A stretch of DNA of 64,000 nucleotides from Moniliella sp. 'wahieum' (Eukaryota > Basidiomycota > Moniliellomycetes > Moniliellales > Moniliellaceae). The notes below the pieces were generated by a model. It searched no databases, had not been told where the DNA came from, and was given only the letters and a program-made list of their open reading frames with translations. Numbering within the stretch: position 1 is the stretch's first letter; each line of letters begins with the position of its first letter. The position numbers and the translations under genes were made by a program. The stretch lies in the NCBI GenBank assembly GCA_003971905.1, contig RSEE01000038.1, forward strand, positions 434,001 through 498,000, in the 5' to 3' direction. Shown in pieces: positions 10,089 to 22,100 of this stretch.

Positions 10089-12436
10089 CTACGATGCCTC
10101 CTTCTGGACAGCGGAGACTAGGAAGCAGAGTGGGACAGGGTAGAAAGAATATTCATCACCCAGCCCTGCTGGAACATGCCACGGAATCCCCTCGTAGCAG
10201 CATTCCGTGCCCCTATGTCGCGTCCTTTCCCGACACCCCCCCGTCGGTGGATCTGGCACGACGAGCGCGTCCCCGACTGGAGTGCCCTCCCGGGGCCCAG
10301 CCAGGAGTTCTTTGGCCAGACGGGAAGCCACCTCGAAAGACCAGCCGTCGCCCGCGGCCGCCGGCGCCCCTTTCCCTTCGCCGCCGCCGCCTTGGCCGCC
10401 AATTCTTGAGCCTTCTTCTCATCGAGCAGATCGAGGTGCAGCTGCTCCTCCAACCATTCATCCCCCCTTTCGCAAAGGGGGCGCCACAGCCTCTCGCCCT
10501 CTGGTCCCGAAGGCGCGACATCCCTCACGAGCAAGTTGTTGACCACCGCGTTGACCTTGGCAGCGATCGAGCCGGGCGGGACGTCCTGGGCCTGGGCCTG
10601 GGCCCGGGCGGCAAGTTCGAGTGGGGAGAGGGAGGTGGAAGGGTCGGTGCCTCGCTGCGCATCAACCGCCGCGAGCGCTGCGTCAATATCGGCGGGCGGT
10701 GGGAAGCGGAAATGGGGACCCGGGTTGATCCGTGCCTGAGCGCCACCAAAAGAGAAACAAAGGCAAAGTAACCAGTCGCGCCATCGTCAAAATGGTTCTC
10801 TCGCGCTTTGAGCACATCCGCCTGGGAAGCCCAGTGGGACAACTCGGGTTGCAATCCCTCCTCTTCCTCGCCCGAGGCCAAGCCACGGTTGCCGCCCTTG
10901 CGGAACGCACTTCCTCGCCCCGAGCTCTGGCCTTTCCCCTTGGGAACGTTGACGCGGCGCAAAGGACGGTAGTCCAGTAGGTCGCGGAATGCCACCCCTG
11001 CGGCTGACCATTGAAAGAATCCCACCCGACTGCCCTCAAGACGCGGCAGCGGTCTCAGTCCCGAAATGAGTTTCTCGCGTGCGATGGCCACTTGGTCCAC
11101 CTGGCCTGGTTGGGTACGCGACTTGCGTTTGGCATTTTCACCCTCGACGGGGTGGACAGGCAACAGGTTGCCCAACGCGTCCAATTTCATCCGGCCCGAC
11201 TTGGATTCCGACAGGAGAAAGTCCATCTCTTTGCTTTGGGCATACTCGAGCGACTCAAAGTAGAGCCCACCGCGGTACCGAATCGGGACCCGTTTCCGCT
11301 GGATCCGCGCCGGATCATACGCGTCGCCCGGGACAGGCTCCCGCTCTTGCGGAAGAAAAATGTACATGCCCACCACATCGCCGGGGCCAAACGCTTGGCC
11401 ATAGGGAACGGGGCGGGCAATCGTCACCCGTTCCCCGCCTTGGTCGCGGAAGCCATAGGAATACGCATCGAATCCCACCGGTGCATTCAGCGTTGACTCG
11501 TGCCGGCCCCATCCGAGCCGAACATGTGGACCGTCCTTCATTTTGCTCCACTCTGGGCCGGGCGTACGAGCTTCGCCCGGTAGGCCAGGTGCGATGGGGC
11601 GGTGCGGGTGAGGACTGTGGGGCATGGGAGAGTTGGTCCCGGAAAGATCAGTGACGGGTGGGCCGGGGGGAAGGATTTCGACCACAACATACACCCTCCC
11701 TGGCGGACGGGCACGTTGGCTCTGGCAGAACGGAAGCCGCGGTCGGTCGAGACCACATCCGCCGTCTCGGAGATGGAGGTGTACACCGAACGGCCCTGCC
11801 ACGACCAATGCACCCCACTGGGCGCCATAGGCAGGGTACGATAGACGGTCAAGGGAAGAATGTCGGCCGCCGGGCCGGCCGTCTCGTACTGCCACCCGTT
11901 GCGACACATGGGACAGGTGGTCGTTTGGCCCAAGGGGCCATCGGGGCCAAGCGTAGTGCCTTCCGCCCACTGCGGTGCAGGGTGGATCCAAGTCGCGTCG
12001 CCCAGCTCGGGAATGGGACCGCGAAAGTCGCTGGGGGTGCGAAGGTGGGGCGGGCAATCTTTCGCATTCTCTGTGGAGGTGGGGCGGGGAGGCTTGGGTG
12101 TGCTGGAGCGGCGGGAAGAGCGGCCAGAGCGGCGGCGGGAGGGAGCCGCGCGATGGTCCTCCTCCTGGTCGGGAGAGCGCCGGCCAATCTCGTCGAGGAG
12201 GTGAGGCGCAGCCTTGTACAGAAACTCGTGCACGTCGCCTGCCTTGCGCTTTTGGCCATGGGGCGGAGTCGGGGCCGAGGAGGTGGGGGCGGAGGCAAGC
12301 GACGGCGCGTCCGACTCGATGGCGGGGCTGGCGACGGGCTCCATCCCACGCCTTGCTCCGACTCTGGCTCAGACGGGGGCGGCACAGCAGGCGCGTCGGC
12401 CGCCGAGGCGAGAGGGGCTGGTGAAGCGCTGGCCAT
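10089..12436 (-). CDS. BRE2: COMPASS subunit Bre2/Ash2 (SPRY domain), frame-disrupted
   Basis: Subunit of the Set1/COMPASS histone H3K4 methyltransferase in the nucleus. Starts MASASPAPLASAADAP at 12436. The N-terminal ~110 residues are Ser/Pro-rich with a basic KRKAGDVHEFLY segment. A Cys-containing TTCPMCRNGW follows, then the SPRY domain: GRVYVVVEILPP, DGPHVRLGWGRHES, VGFDAYSYGFRD, FGPGDVVGMYIFLP. The Ash2-specific C-terminal part follows (GVAFRDLL, a basic insert, GATGYFAFVSLL, ARINPGPHFRFPPP, then a helical DEWLEEQLHLDLLDEKKAQEL). Frame breaks occur near 12345, 11700, 10734 and 10370, all fixable by one base at a homopolymer. The true stop is uncertain between 10089 and 10213. The SPRY assignment is strong. 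Confidence 0.87.
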
Positions 12437-12501
12437 CCACGCGTACCGGCGGTCGTGGTGGGTTGGCGACGCCCTCGCCTTCTTCTACGCCCTGGGGGCA
12501 C

Positions 12502-12536
12502 GGACGCGCGACGCGTGACGCGCGACGCTTGACGCG
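12502..12536. repeat. Heptamer array of five units (ACGCGT cores)
   Basis: GGACGCG, CGACGCG, TGACGCG, CGACGCT, TGACGCG in register, 70-100 bp upstream of the Bre2 start codon. Confidence 0.8.
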
Positions 12537-12599
12537 ACGGCGTTTTGCACATTTCAATCCCAAGTCCGCCTCACGCCGTGGTGGCGCTCGCAAACCGAG

Positions 12600-12627
12600 T
12601 AACTAGCAACGAGTAGCTAGTAGCTGG
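12600..12627. repeat. Heptamer array of four units (CTAG cores)
   Basis: TAACTAG, CAACGAG, TAGCTAG, TAGCTGG in register, about 165 bp upstream of the Bre2 start. The 12437-12914 interval otherwise shows nothing recognisable. Confidence 0.7.
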
Positions 12628-12914
12628 CCACTAGCTTACTTACCAGGGAGCCATAACTTTGTACGTGTCTGGCGCTGCCCGACTTGGCTTACAGTAGACT
12701 CTCATCACTTTTCCCCCGCCTACTGGAATTCAGATGATGGGAAGGTATGCCAACAATGTTGAGGTCTGCATAATGGGGTCCGAAACCAGGTTGAGCTCGA
12801 CAAAAAGAATCAAAAGGGGCGTTTGTACAGTATCGTGGGTCGCGTGAAGGCAGGCGATTTGAGGGGGAGCGGCGAGACGAGGCCGCGGGCACAGATGGGT
12901 AGTATGTGCATCGG

Positions 12915-14229
12915 TTACGCCTTGCCGCGGTAGAACTTGTTCGGCACAAAGGGCATCTTGGTCACCTTGCCCGGGCGCAGCTTACCGCGGACCTCAAAGA
13001 AGAGCGCGTGTCGCGTTGTGGTACCGTTCTTGATCAGGCCCATCGACACGTTCTTGCCCAACGTAGGAGAGGGGATCCCCGACGTGACCACCCCCACCAC
13101 CGTCGCTTGGTCTTCCGCAAAGATCTTGGCGCCCTCACGAGCTGGCGGTCCCTCAACAAAGAAACCGACGCGGCGACGCGCAGGCGCATATTGGATTTCA
13201 TTGAGAATCCTCTGGGCACCGGGGAAGTCCGCGCGCGCGCGACGGGACTTGGCTACGGTCCATGTGAGCGCGCCCTCAACAGGAGAAGTCGTCTCGTTCA
13301 AGTCGTGTCCGTAGAGACACATACCAGCTTCAAGGCGCAGCGAATCACGGGCGGCCAAGCCGGCGAGGGCGACGGGCTCAGCAGCAAGCAAAGCCTCGGT
13401 CACCTTGACCGTGTTCGGCCCACCCGGAATGGAGATTTCGAATCCATCCTCGCCCGTGTACCCACTACGGGCAATGTGGCAGCCCTCAACACCGGCCACA
13501 GGCGCAAAGATGGAGCGGCCAAAAGCCAGATTATCCAGCTCGGCCGGCGGCGTGAGCGCTTGAAGCACCTCGGCGGCCTTGGGGCCTTGCAGAGCAACCA
13601 ACCCTTGGTCTTCCAACACGGAATGCTTCACCTCGGGCTTACCCGCCGCAGCCAGGCGGAGAGGTGCTGTGAAAGGTAAGCCAAGTCCCCCTCACGGCAA
13701 CCAGCATTGGTCACAACATAAAACTCGGCGTCCGATCCATGCTTGGTGATGTGTCGTCCAAGGATGCCCCCATCGGGCCAGGAGAGAACACTGAGGGTAG
13801 ACTGGAACGGCTCCAGGGCCTTCAAGTCGCTGGGGGTCAGACTCGAGGAAGTCGGCGGCACCAGGCCCAGTGAAGGTGTGTTGGACATATGGCCAACATC
13901 AAACAGCCGGCCTCAGAGCGCACATGCTTGTGAGACACAAGCGGGCTCTGGTCCTTGTACTGCAGCGGCATGGAAAATCCTCCAAAGGGAACCATCTTGC
14001 CGCCATTCTTGACATGGAAGTCGTACAGCGACGTGTGGGAAAGGGTGGAGGCATCGCCGGCACGAACCGCCGAGGTGGCCAGTCCCGCATGGGTCCGAGC
14101 GAGGTGCGCGAGGCCCGGGCGACGGCGGCCGAGGAGGAACAAGGACCGCACGGTGAGCGCAAGACAGCGCGCCCGCAACAGGGGCGGCCGTGCGGCACGG
14201 CGGGCAATGGCAAGGGACGGGCGCAGCAT
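12915..14229 (-). CDS. GCV1: Mitochondrial aminomethyltransferase (glycine cleavage T protein)
   Basis: T protein of the glycine cleavage system, transferring the methylene unit to tetrahydrofolate in the mitochondrial matrix. The start at 14229 gives an Arg/Ala/Leu-rich presequence ([16 protein letters not shown]), then [27 protein letters not shown], the conserved T-protein start. FDVGHMS follows after a frame repair near 13910, then the central domain with [28 protein letters not shown] and the C-terminal barrel with [10 protein letters not shown] and [21 protein letters not shown], ending NKFYRGKA. The second frame break is near 13655 ([11 protein letters not shown] needs one more G). Length ~435 aa is normal. 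No intron. Confidence 0.95.
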
Positions 14230-15899
14230 TGGTGGGGAGGAGGGATGGAGGGGGTTGGTGGAGAAGAAGGTAGCAGCCTACACCTTGGTGCTGCGAAGAT
14301 CGTTGACAGCGACGTGGACACGGCGACAAAGCATCTTTTCCGGCTGAAGCGGGAATAGCCGTATCGGTTGCGAAGCAGAACCCTGCTGGGGCGGAGGCGG
14401 CCGAGGGACAGAGGGGGGGCAGCGGTGTGGTGCTTGATTAATTTGAACTTGCATCAGCTGGTTTCTGCCCTCCTGCCTGGCGGCTGGTGCGGGCATGGGG
14501 CCACGCCTCGACGCGTGATGGCCTAACCCTACTCAGGGTACTCTGGCCGCTCGGGCCTTGGTCTGAGGGACTGGGAGATCAATTGGGCCAGTCAGGCCTC
14601 AGGGCGGGGATCCTTCGATGCTACGATGGACGTGTCGTCCGGTGGTCTTTTTTCTTTCCTGTGTGACATGTGATGTCTAATGCGACTTCTCTCTGATAGC
14701 TCTTGTTTTACAGCCAAAGAGATAGAAATCCTCCGTGCCCCACTTGTCCCATGTTTCTTACGCCGTGCATATTAAGGCCTCAAGCTACTATACACTCCAT
14801 CTCACCATTAGTATACACTGCAGTGGAATCACCATGCAGCGTTGATAATCATGATCAACTAGTACTAACCGTCTCCCGTTCTATATGTCAGTAGGCATAA
14901 AAACACTGAGGTTCCCAACCTTTGTCACAAGTGTCGAACAGAGATTACACGCGATGAGTAAGCGAGAAAGGGATCGGGGGGGGGGGGTCTTGATAATGTC
15001 GGCTTCTTTGTGGAAGGAATCCTCTTCAATGAAGAACAGAGTGTGAACCTTCTTGCGAGGACAATCGATCATATTTCACGAAGCACAACACAACCTGTGT
15101 CGGGACTGACACGGTAGTGCAGTATGCCGAAAGCATCCTAGCCAGACTCTAGCACTCCCAGCCACTTCCACCCCGGTCGCTAGTACCTGCGTGCCCAGCT
15201 TGGGCGCAAGTCTGGAAGCTGACACCCCCCTTTCTATAATAAGACTCGGCTCGGAGAGCGCAGTCTATCCTCTCTTCTCACCACCTTCCATTCCCTCCCC
15301 CCCTCTTTTCAGCTACTCTGTAGTTTCACTCGCCCAATCAATCAATGCCAATTGGCCATCTGACCTGTTTTATACTCTTATCCTCCGTGTCTCCTGGGAT
15401 CGCGATCTGTGGTCGTAACAAATGCCTGCAACAGATACAAGTCCTTCGAGACCAAAGTGTTGTTTTGATTGAAACATAAAGGTGTGAAGGATATACTATA
15501 GATAGGCTGTATATAGTGGAAGCTGTTGGCCTAGGGAGCCGGATGGACAGAAGGATGTGAGGAGAAGGTGATGGATTGGAGCTAGCTTTGGGTCTGGGTC
15601 CAGAGGCATATCTATGTAGGAGGCCAGACTAGGAGCCAGTGAAGCACACAGAAGAGAATGCAGGGCACGAGGAACAGTACCACACGCCAGGACCATACCC
15701 GTAGTGTGGGGAAGCCGACCGAACCGAGGCGAGCTTGGTCTACCGACTGTTGGGAGCCGAAGGATCACAGTCAACAGAGGGTTTGTCTTCATGAGGCGTT
15801 CTCTTCGTCATTGGAAACAGGTTGGGATGACCGATATTAGATGAGCGATCGGGATTTGCGTAAAAATACGGTCAAGTACTAGTATATATACCAGAAATC

Positions 15900-15962
15900 C
15901 TCGCAAAATCTCTGTTCCACCTCGCAAAATCTCTGTTCCACCTCGCAAAATCTCTGTTCCAC
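15900..15962. repeat. Tandem repeat, 3 x 21 bp
   Basis: Three identical consecutive copies of a 21-bp unit beginning CTCGCAAAATCTCTG and ending TTCCAC. No heptamer relation; function unknown. Confidence 0.95.
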
Positions 15963-16600
15963 CCCTCCGTCTCTCTGCCAATGACAAATGGCAAAAGGGG
16001 TACTCTATTAGGTACCAAATTTGTCGATTTTTGACCGTGGGAAATAGCAGGTTATTTTGAAGAGGAAGGCTGAAAGCATCTCAGATCTCACTCATCGTTC
16101 AAGTGTACTATTCATTACGCTCATTCGCACACATCCTCTCGCTACATCCGCATGCATCCTCTCGCTACATCTGATGCGATTCTTCAGACCACAATGGAGA
16201 CGGCCACAAAACACATAGTTTTTGACTTCTTGTTAGCAACCCCATTCGCCGACTCCTGTAATACCTTTGGTGAAGGTGTCATGGGAGCTGCCAGAGAAGC
16301 AAACGCCTATAGTATTGAGCGGGCTCAGGGAGCATAGCGTTTTCCCCCTGATCCCGCCTAAGGCATATAAAGGAGCAATGGGATCTCTTCAGATCTTAAT
16401 CTCAGCTCTCTACAGATAGAATATCAATGAGCTGATGGCTGTCTGTGATGTGTAATCACAGAAGTGCTGTAGTATTAATAGGCGCGTGAAATATGAGGCT
16501 AGGATATGACACAGCTGCGCGCTGTTTGTTGGTGCAGGTGCGGGCCGAAGGCCCACGGCACAATGTGTGGCGAAGAGGATCACACACTCATCCTCTCCCG

Positions 16601-16627
16601 TAACGCGTAACGCGTAATGCGTAATAG
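16601..16627. repeat. Heptamer array (TAACGCG type)
   Basis: TAACGCG, TAACGCG, TAATGCG, TAATAG in 7-bp register. Confidence 0.75.
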
Positions 16628-17383
16628 TTCCGTCGTTAGTTGCCTCAGCTTCCCCCGCGAGCTATTTAGCGATCTTCTACACCACACCTTTATCTTCATT
16701 TTCGCGCCTCGCCTGAGTGCCTGTTGGTGACTATGATATGGTCAGTTACACTCGACGCAATCAGACTTTGCCCCACTGATAGCGCTGAGGGTGAGGTCGA
16801 TGAGGCGCGGCTTTGACACTGCCGTCCGTTTTTTTCTAGCCTTTCCATAACCGGCATCGTTGCCGACCACAGAGACTGAGTCCCGACCCCGAGCAGAACA
16901 GCAAGCAATACTAGCGGCACCTCTATAATATGCAAGAGAAGCAAAAAGTCACTATTAAAAGAATGTTCTACTGTTCATGAAGTGTTTTTGGTAAGTGACT
17001 CAGTGCTGAGCCCCTAATACTTCGTCAATGGCGTATAGAAGAGCACGTGTGTAGATACTCTTCTTCCTTAGTGGCCGCGCGCCTTCCTTGTGTGCCTGTG
17101 TACTCACCGGGAGGTACCATATTCCCAAACGGACGAGTGCAACAGTAGACATGAAATAGTATGCGGGGGGGGTATACGTGGTAGCAGTGTTGCGCTGCGC
17201 ATTCTGCCGCGAATAGCTATGCAGACAAGAGTCTCTCACATAGACGCTAGTCTTAGTTGCCCGGCGTGCTTAGACTTTGTTATCCTCTTCATTGCACATC
17301 TGAGCTCCTCTTCTCCCTCTCTTTTGCCTCCTCAAGTTACCCCCTCTCATCAGACGACCATTACCGCCATATCCGATCGCTTA

Positions 17384-18359
17384 ATGATGGGGGTGGGCAC
17401 ATCGTATCTCTCCGCTCCTCAGGAAGCCGACAAGCAACACGCGACTCCCCCTTATGACGAGGAAAAGGCTGCTGGAAAGCAAGGATCGCATGCACCTTTT
17501 GGAGGCATACTCTGCCTACCACAAAGGTATGCCCAGCCTCGTTTTCCTGGATCCCTCTAATGCCCTCTAGCAACAATTGAACTGACTCCCCCCTGGATCT
17601 TCACAGGCTCCTCTTCGATCTGAATTCTGGGTTCTAATCCTCCAAGTTATCATTTCCCTTGTCGTGACATATGCGCTGCTGCCCTCGCTGGGTTCCAAGG
17701 TCACTGGCTTGGCAATCCGAGTGGACTCAGTGGCTTTCTTATCTTCATCGCATTGTTTAGCCTACTGACGACCGCCATACTTCTTCTCCCATCTCTTTTG
17801 TCCGGAAAGCTGCCCTGTCTTCTCCCTGCCGCCCATTTTCTCAGGGAATGGCGAGCCGGGTGGATTGTAAGGGCAAGTGCCATCATTTTTGTCTTGATCG
17901 GATCCATTGCTCAAACGGTCTCGACGGTAACGGCAAAAGAATGCAACCTTCCCTCGGGAGTCGACGTGTCCCACCTCAAACAAGGAAAACGTCCGGACGA
18001 CTATCTTCATGCGTTGAGCGGGTTTTGTGCGTCCAAAGTGGCGGCCACCGTCTTTATCTGGATGCTCCTATTTGCATGGGTGTTGAGCTTGATACTCTTC
18101 TTTTGGGCGGCACGAGTCTTCCACGCTGGGGAAAGTAAGGAGGAGGATGCGTATACCCCATTACTCCAAAAGTTGTCCCCCTCACGGAGAAGTTGGCCAA
18201 GTTTCTAGCGAGTGGAACGAAGGCTACGTATCAGACTGGACGGAAAGCTTGAAATACGACCCCGATGATGATCTCGACGAGGAGGAGAGAGAGTACAGGT
18301 ACTTTGAATCTCGTTACGGATCCCAAGCAGGGACAAGACCTTACCAGTACAAGCAATAG
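17384..18359 (+). CDS. Four-TM MARVEL-like membrane protein
   Basis: Predicted plasma-membrane protein; role unknown. A polar N-terminus (MMGVGTSYLSAPQEADKQH, PPYDEEKAAGKQG) precedes an intron (17527-17606, GTATGC donor, CACAG acceptor). Then four hydrophobic segments: FWVLILQVIISLVVTYALL, FLIFIALFSLLTTAILLL, WIVRASAIIFVLIGSIAQ and VAATVFIWMLLFAWVLSLIL. The loop before TM4 carries two cysteines (KECN, GFCAS). The acidic tail (DPDDDLDEEEREYRYFESRYG) ends in YQYKQ. The order of TMs and the acidic tail suit the MARVEL group. Frame breaks near 17503 (T4), 17731 and 18179 (C5) must be repaired. The alternative is a SUR7-like protein. Confidence 0.65.
17527..17606 (+). other. Intron of MARVEL-like gene
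   Basis: 80 nt, GTATGC donor, internal stops if retained, TTCACAG acceptor leading into APLRSEFWVL. Confidence 0.7.
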
Positions 18360-19156
18360 GCCTCATTCGGGCCAAAAAGTCATGCTCTGTCATTCGCAAC
18401 ACTCTACTGTCTTATGGTGAATGAGCACAATCATATCCTTTTCTCATGTTTCGTCGCCCCTAACCTGGTCCATCCGTTCCAGTCACAGACTCTTGTCGTT
18501 GATCAAGAACATTTAGGCGAAACTATGTTGTACAGCGCAGTACCAATCTCTCGTCTGTATACCCTGCTCTCTACTATAGTATGTGGATTGCTTTGCAAAT
18601 ATTGTAGAATGCGTTCTGTTGCTTCATTGAAAGGTACGCTATTGTAGTCATATATTGACGAAGCTTGTTATGGTTGTGGAGGAAGAAATGTCTGTGCCCA
18701 AACCGACCTGCTCATCCGGCGTGTCCTCAGTGTGCTTGTTGGCGACAAACCCATGTATAGGGTTAGTATGGCACCAACCATACTAATTTTCGTAGTGCCA
18801 TTGAGTGGGACTTTCCATGTATCATTTCCTCTCCTATTCCAATAGCAGGCCATGCCGATACCACACTGCAGCCCGTCCTCTCGTCCTGTAGACCTTATCG
18901 ACCCCGGGGGCCGCCCCCACAGTCCCAACATCCCCAGCTTTCCCACAGTCTACTACCGTGCCACCTACTCTACTGCCGGGTATCCCAACTTGTCCCACCT
19001 TCTCGCACCTCGCCTGTGTTGGACAACTAAGTAAGCCCTTCGCCTGCCCCAGCCCGCACACACGGCACAGGTGACGCCATTTGCAGCAATTCGGGAAGGT
19101 AAACATACAGTACAAACATTCACGCAACACAGATAGATCTAGAGTTAGATCTGCGA
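18360..19156. other. Convergent intergenic stretch
   Basis: Between the MARVEL-like gene and the end of Snt1. Direct inspection shows no gene, RNA or repeat. Confidence 0.55.
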
Positions 19157-22100
19157 TCAACGGTCTGGGGCCTCTTCGTACGGAGGACGGTAGTGGTAGC
19201 CCTCTAGTCCAGATGGCGTGCCAGCGGGACGGTCCAGAGGGGGCAAAACAGGGTTCGGTGAAGGGGTGGCAGAGGAACCGCCGCCTCGCGCAGCAGACAG
19301 ATGCGGTGCAAGAGGATTGTACCGCCCCTGATAGCGGGAAGAACGGAAAGAGTCGACCCCGGGCAGGGTGGACGACAGTTGGGGCGACACTGCTCCCGAA
19401 CCAGGCTCCCGTCCATTGCGCGGCAGAGTATATACCGGGCTCAATGGGTGACCTGACCCGGTGCGCACAATGGCCGAGGCCGACGAGGAAGGGATCCGAC
19501 CAGGTGCATACGGCTCATACTCGCCCTGCGAAGCTGATGGGGCGGCGCGTACTCGTGGCTCCGTTCCCGCGACTCGGCCGAGCGATCGGCGCACGCTCAT
19601 ATGGCTCGTACCGTCCCCCAGGGCCGGGGGGAGACCCCCACCCCGCAGGTGTGGAGGAAGGGGAGGTGGCTGGGTGCGACACATTGCTGGCTGTGCGGGC
19701 ATGGAACATACCTCCAGGCGATGGCGCCGAGGAGGTTCGGGACGTATAACCGGATCGGCCTACACTTGGCCTACGCAGTCCCAGCGACAAGAGCGGCGGC
19801 GAGCCAGATGCTTTGGCCCCCGGTTGACCACCATACGTGGCGGCCAAGCTGGGAAGGGGAAAGCTACGCCCGTACGAATGGGAGTGCGAATGAGACGGAA
19901 GCGTCCTCCCGCCCAGTGGCATCAACGCTTGCATCGGCGACCGTTCGTTCCCACCAACTGTCGAGGCAGCCGCAGACGGAGGGTGGTCAGCAGAGCTACG
20001 CCCACCGGACTTTGGTCCTGTCTCTTCCCCTGCTCCGGCTGCCAGCAGCGAGCCGGCACCGGGAGCAGACCGTGGGCGATCATCGGGCTGCCGCGTCCCC
20101 TCCGAGTCCCCATGCCACGATAGTCTCTCATCTGAGTTGCAGCTGGCAACGACCCCTTGCTTTCCAGAGGCTTGGTCTCCTCCTCGTCCGTCTCATCCCC
20201 CCCTGGCGCCGGACGGCGAGGGTCGGAGCCTGCATCGGAGGAAACGGAGCGGGATGCCTCCTGCGGGGGTTGGTTGGAATGGCTCGGACCGCGCCCCATA
20301 GGAACTGACACTGGGCTTGGCCCCCTTGAAGGGCGTGTGCTTGCCGGCGGCATAGAGTGGGAGGGGTGCATGGTTGCTGCCGCAGGGGAGGTGGGGTTGG
20401 ACGGGTGAGACGCCGATCTGGCTCGTACAGGTGGATCAGAGTTAAGCAAGTTGCTAATCCCCAACGACCGAGTCGGTCCCGACGGACGCACAGGCGAAGC
20501 AGGCTGGATGTGCATCTGCGGGCCTTGGGACCTTCCCGTTGCAGGAGGCGAAGTCGGCGGTGGTGACGCGTTTGCCCCTGTTGGAGCTGAACGTGCCATA
20601 AGAGGGCTCATAGATCGGGAGGGAATGCGGGCATCGGGCGCGACCGATGCACCCGCGGGTGCCGACGACGGCGCAGATGGTGCGGGGGCGGCTGCGGAGG
20701 CAGAAGCTGGAGCAGGTGCGGGGGCAGGTGCGGGAGCGGGAGCGGGAGCAGGTGCAGCACCTGGAGCAGCACCTGGAGCGGGAGCTTGAGCGGGGCCTGA
20801 GGCCGAGGCAGAGACCGGGGCAGAGGCGTGGATCAGATCGTGGAACCGACGCATCTCGGGCTGCGGATGGACGGGGGTAAGCCCAGGAGCAGGCGAGGGG
20901 GCGTACTGCTGGCCAGGTGGGGCTGAGGCGGTGCGGAGTTGGGGGGGCAGGTAGTGGGACGAAAGGGGCGCGCCCTGGTATTGTCCCGTGTAGGTAGGCA
21001 GGGCAATGTGAGGGTACTGCGACGTTGCTAGCTGAGCCGGAAGGTGAGAATAGGGGCCCTGTACCCGCTTTGGCGTAGCTCCCACTACCCGAACCGGTCG
21101 ACGTTGAGCCCGAGCCCGATCCCGATCCCGCACCCGAACCCGAACCGGAGCCAGACCCCGAAGGGGTGCTCCCGTGCCGCTTGCCGGGGGAGGGGGGTAA
21201 CTGCCACGGGGCCCGGACGGGGCATGCAAGTCGGGGGTAAACGCTCCCATTCGAGGCCCCATGGGCTTGGGAGGGGCCGTGGGATGCTGCCCATAGACCA
21301 GCACGTGGGCCGCATTGACCGCCGCAGTGGTAGACGTGGTAGACGTGGCAGCCGTGCCCTGCCCCGCCGAGCCCGGCTTGGCTGGAGCCGGGGCCGCGGG
21401 CCCACTTCCTGCGCTCCCGCTGCGCTGCATTTCCATCGCCGGGGCCGGAGCAGGCTCTTCGACCTCAGGAAACATCGTCTCCGCATCCGCCCGACGCGCC
21501 TCCACAGGCCGAGGCTTGTTGGCATCCGCAAAGGTCAGCGCCGCACGGACCTCCTCGTCATTCTCATGCCGGCGTAGTAGTTGCGTGCCTGGGCTGCGCT
21601 CTTGGAAGCAAGTGTGCTACACATTGTTGTCCACGCCTTGCCGTACACAGCCAAGGAACGGAGAAACTCGGTACGCTCTGCTTGGGACCAGAAGGAGGTG
21701 GTGTTGCCTTTTGCCCGTTTCTTTTTGTCCCCTGCCGGTGTAGGCTTGGGAGGCGCGCCCGCGCCCGCAGTGCTTCAAGTGCAGCGGCGGCAGCAAGATC
21801 CCCAAACACGTCGCCGCCTCCCTCCCGCGTGGAAGCAGAAGGCGTCTCACCGCTCGTGTCGCCCACACCAGACGCAGGAGGGGCGTCTCCGTCCCAGGGT
21901 TCGTCGCCGGGCCAGAACGAGACTTCTTTCGCCCATTCGCCGGCGGTTTACGCGCACGCTTCTTGGAGCCTTTCGTCTCATCATCTCCCACGGCCGTGTC
22001 CGGGGCCGAGCGTTTGCGCCCTAGCGTGGGTGCTGTGATCGTGGGAGAGGGTGCGTCTGAATCGCCAGCGCCTGAATGTGGGTGGGGCGCAGAGCCAAGA

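Larger units (their letters stand above)
14230..17383. other. Gene-poor, less GC-rich 3-kb stretch
   Basis: Heptamer motifs lie at 14592-14601, 14664-14673 and 16601-16627, and the three-copy 21-bp tandem repeat at 15900-15962. A small hairpin (GAGGAT / ATCCTC) lies at 16575-16595. Composition is visibly lower in GC than the flanks. The only coding hint is on the minus strand at 16696-17239 (see findings). Confidence 0.6.

Noticed and set aside
10525-12552. One continuous 675-aa minus-strand frame taken as the whole Bre2 protein
   Set aside because: Only its middle is the real frame; both ends are out-of-frame, as shown by conserved sequence continuing in other frames.
14523-14531. CTAACCCTA, a possible telomerase RNA template
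   Set aside because: A nine-base match is expected by chance at this length of sequence, and no supporting RNA structure or terminator is seen. The same applies to TAGGGTTAG at 57944-57952.
15900-15962. CRISPR-like array
   Set aside because: The 21-bp copies are directly adjacent without spacers, and the genome is eukaryotic.
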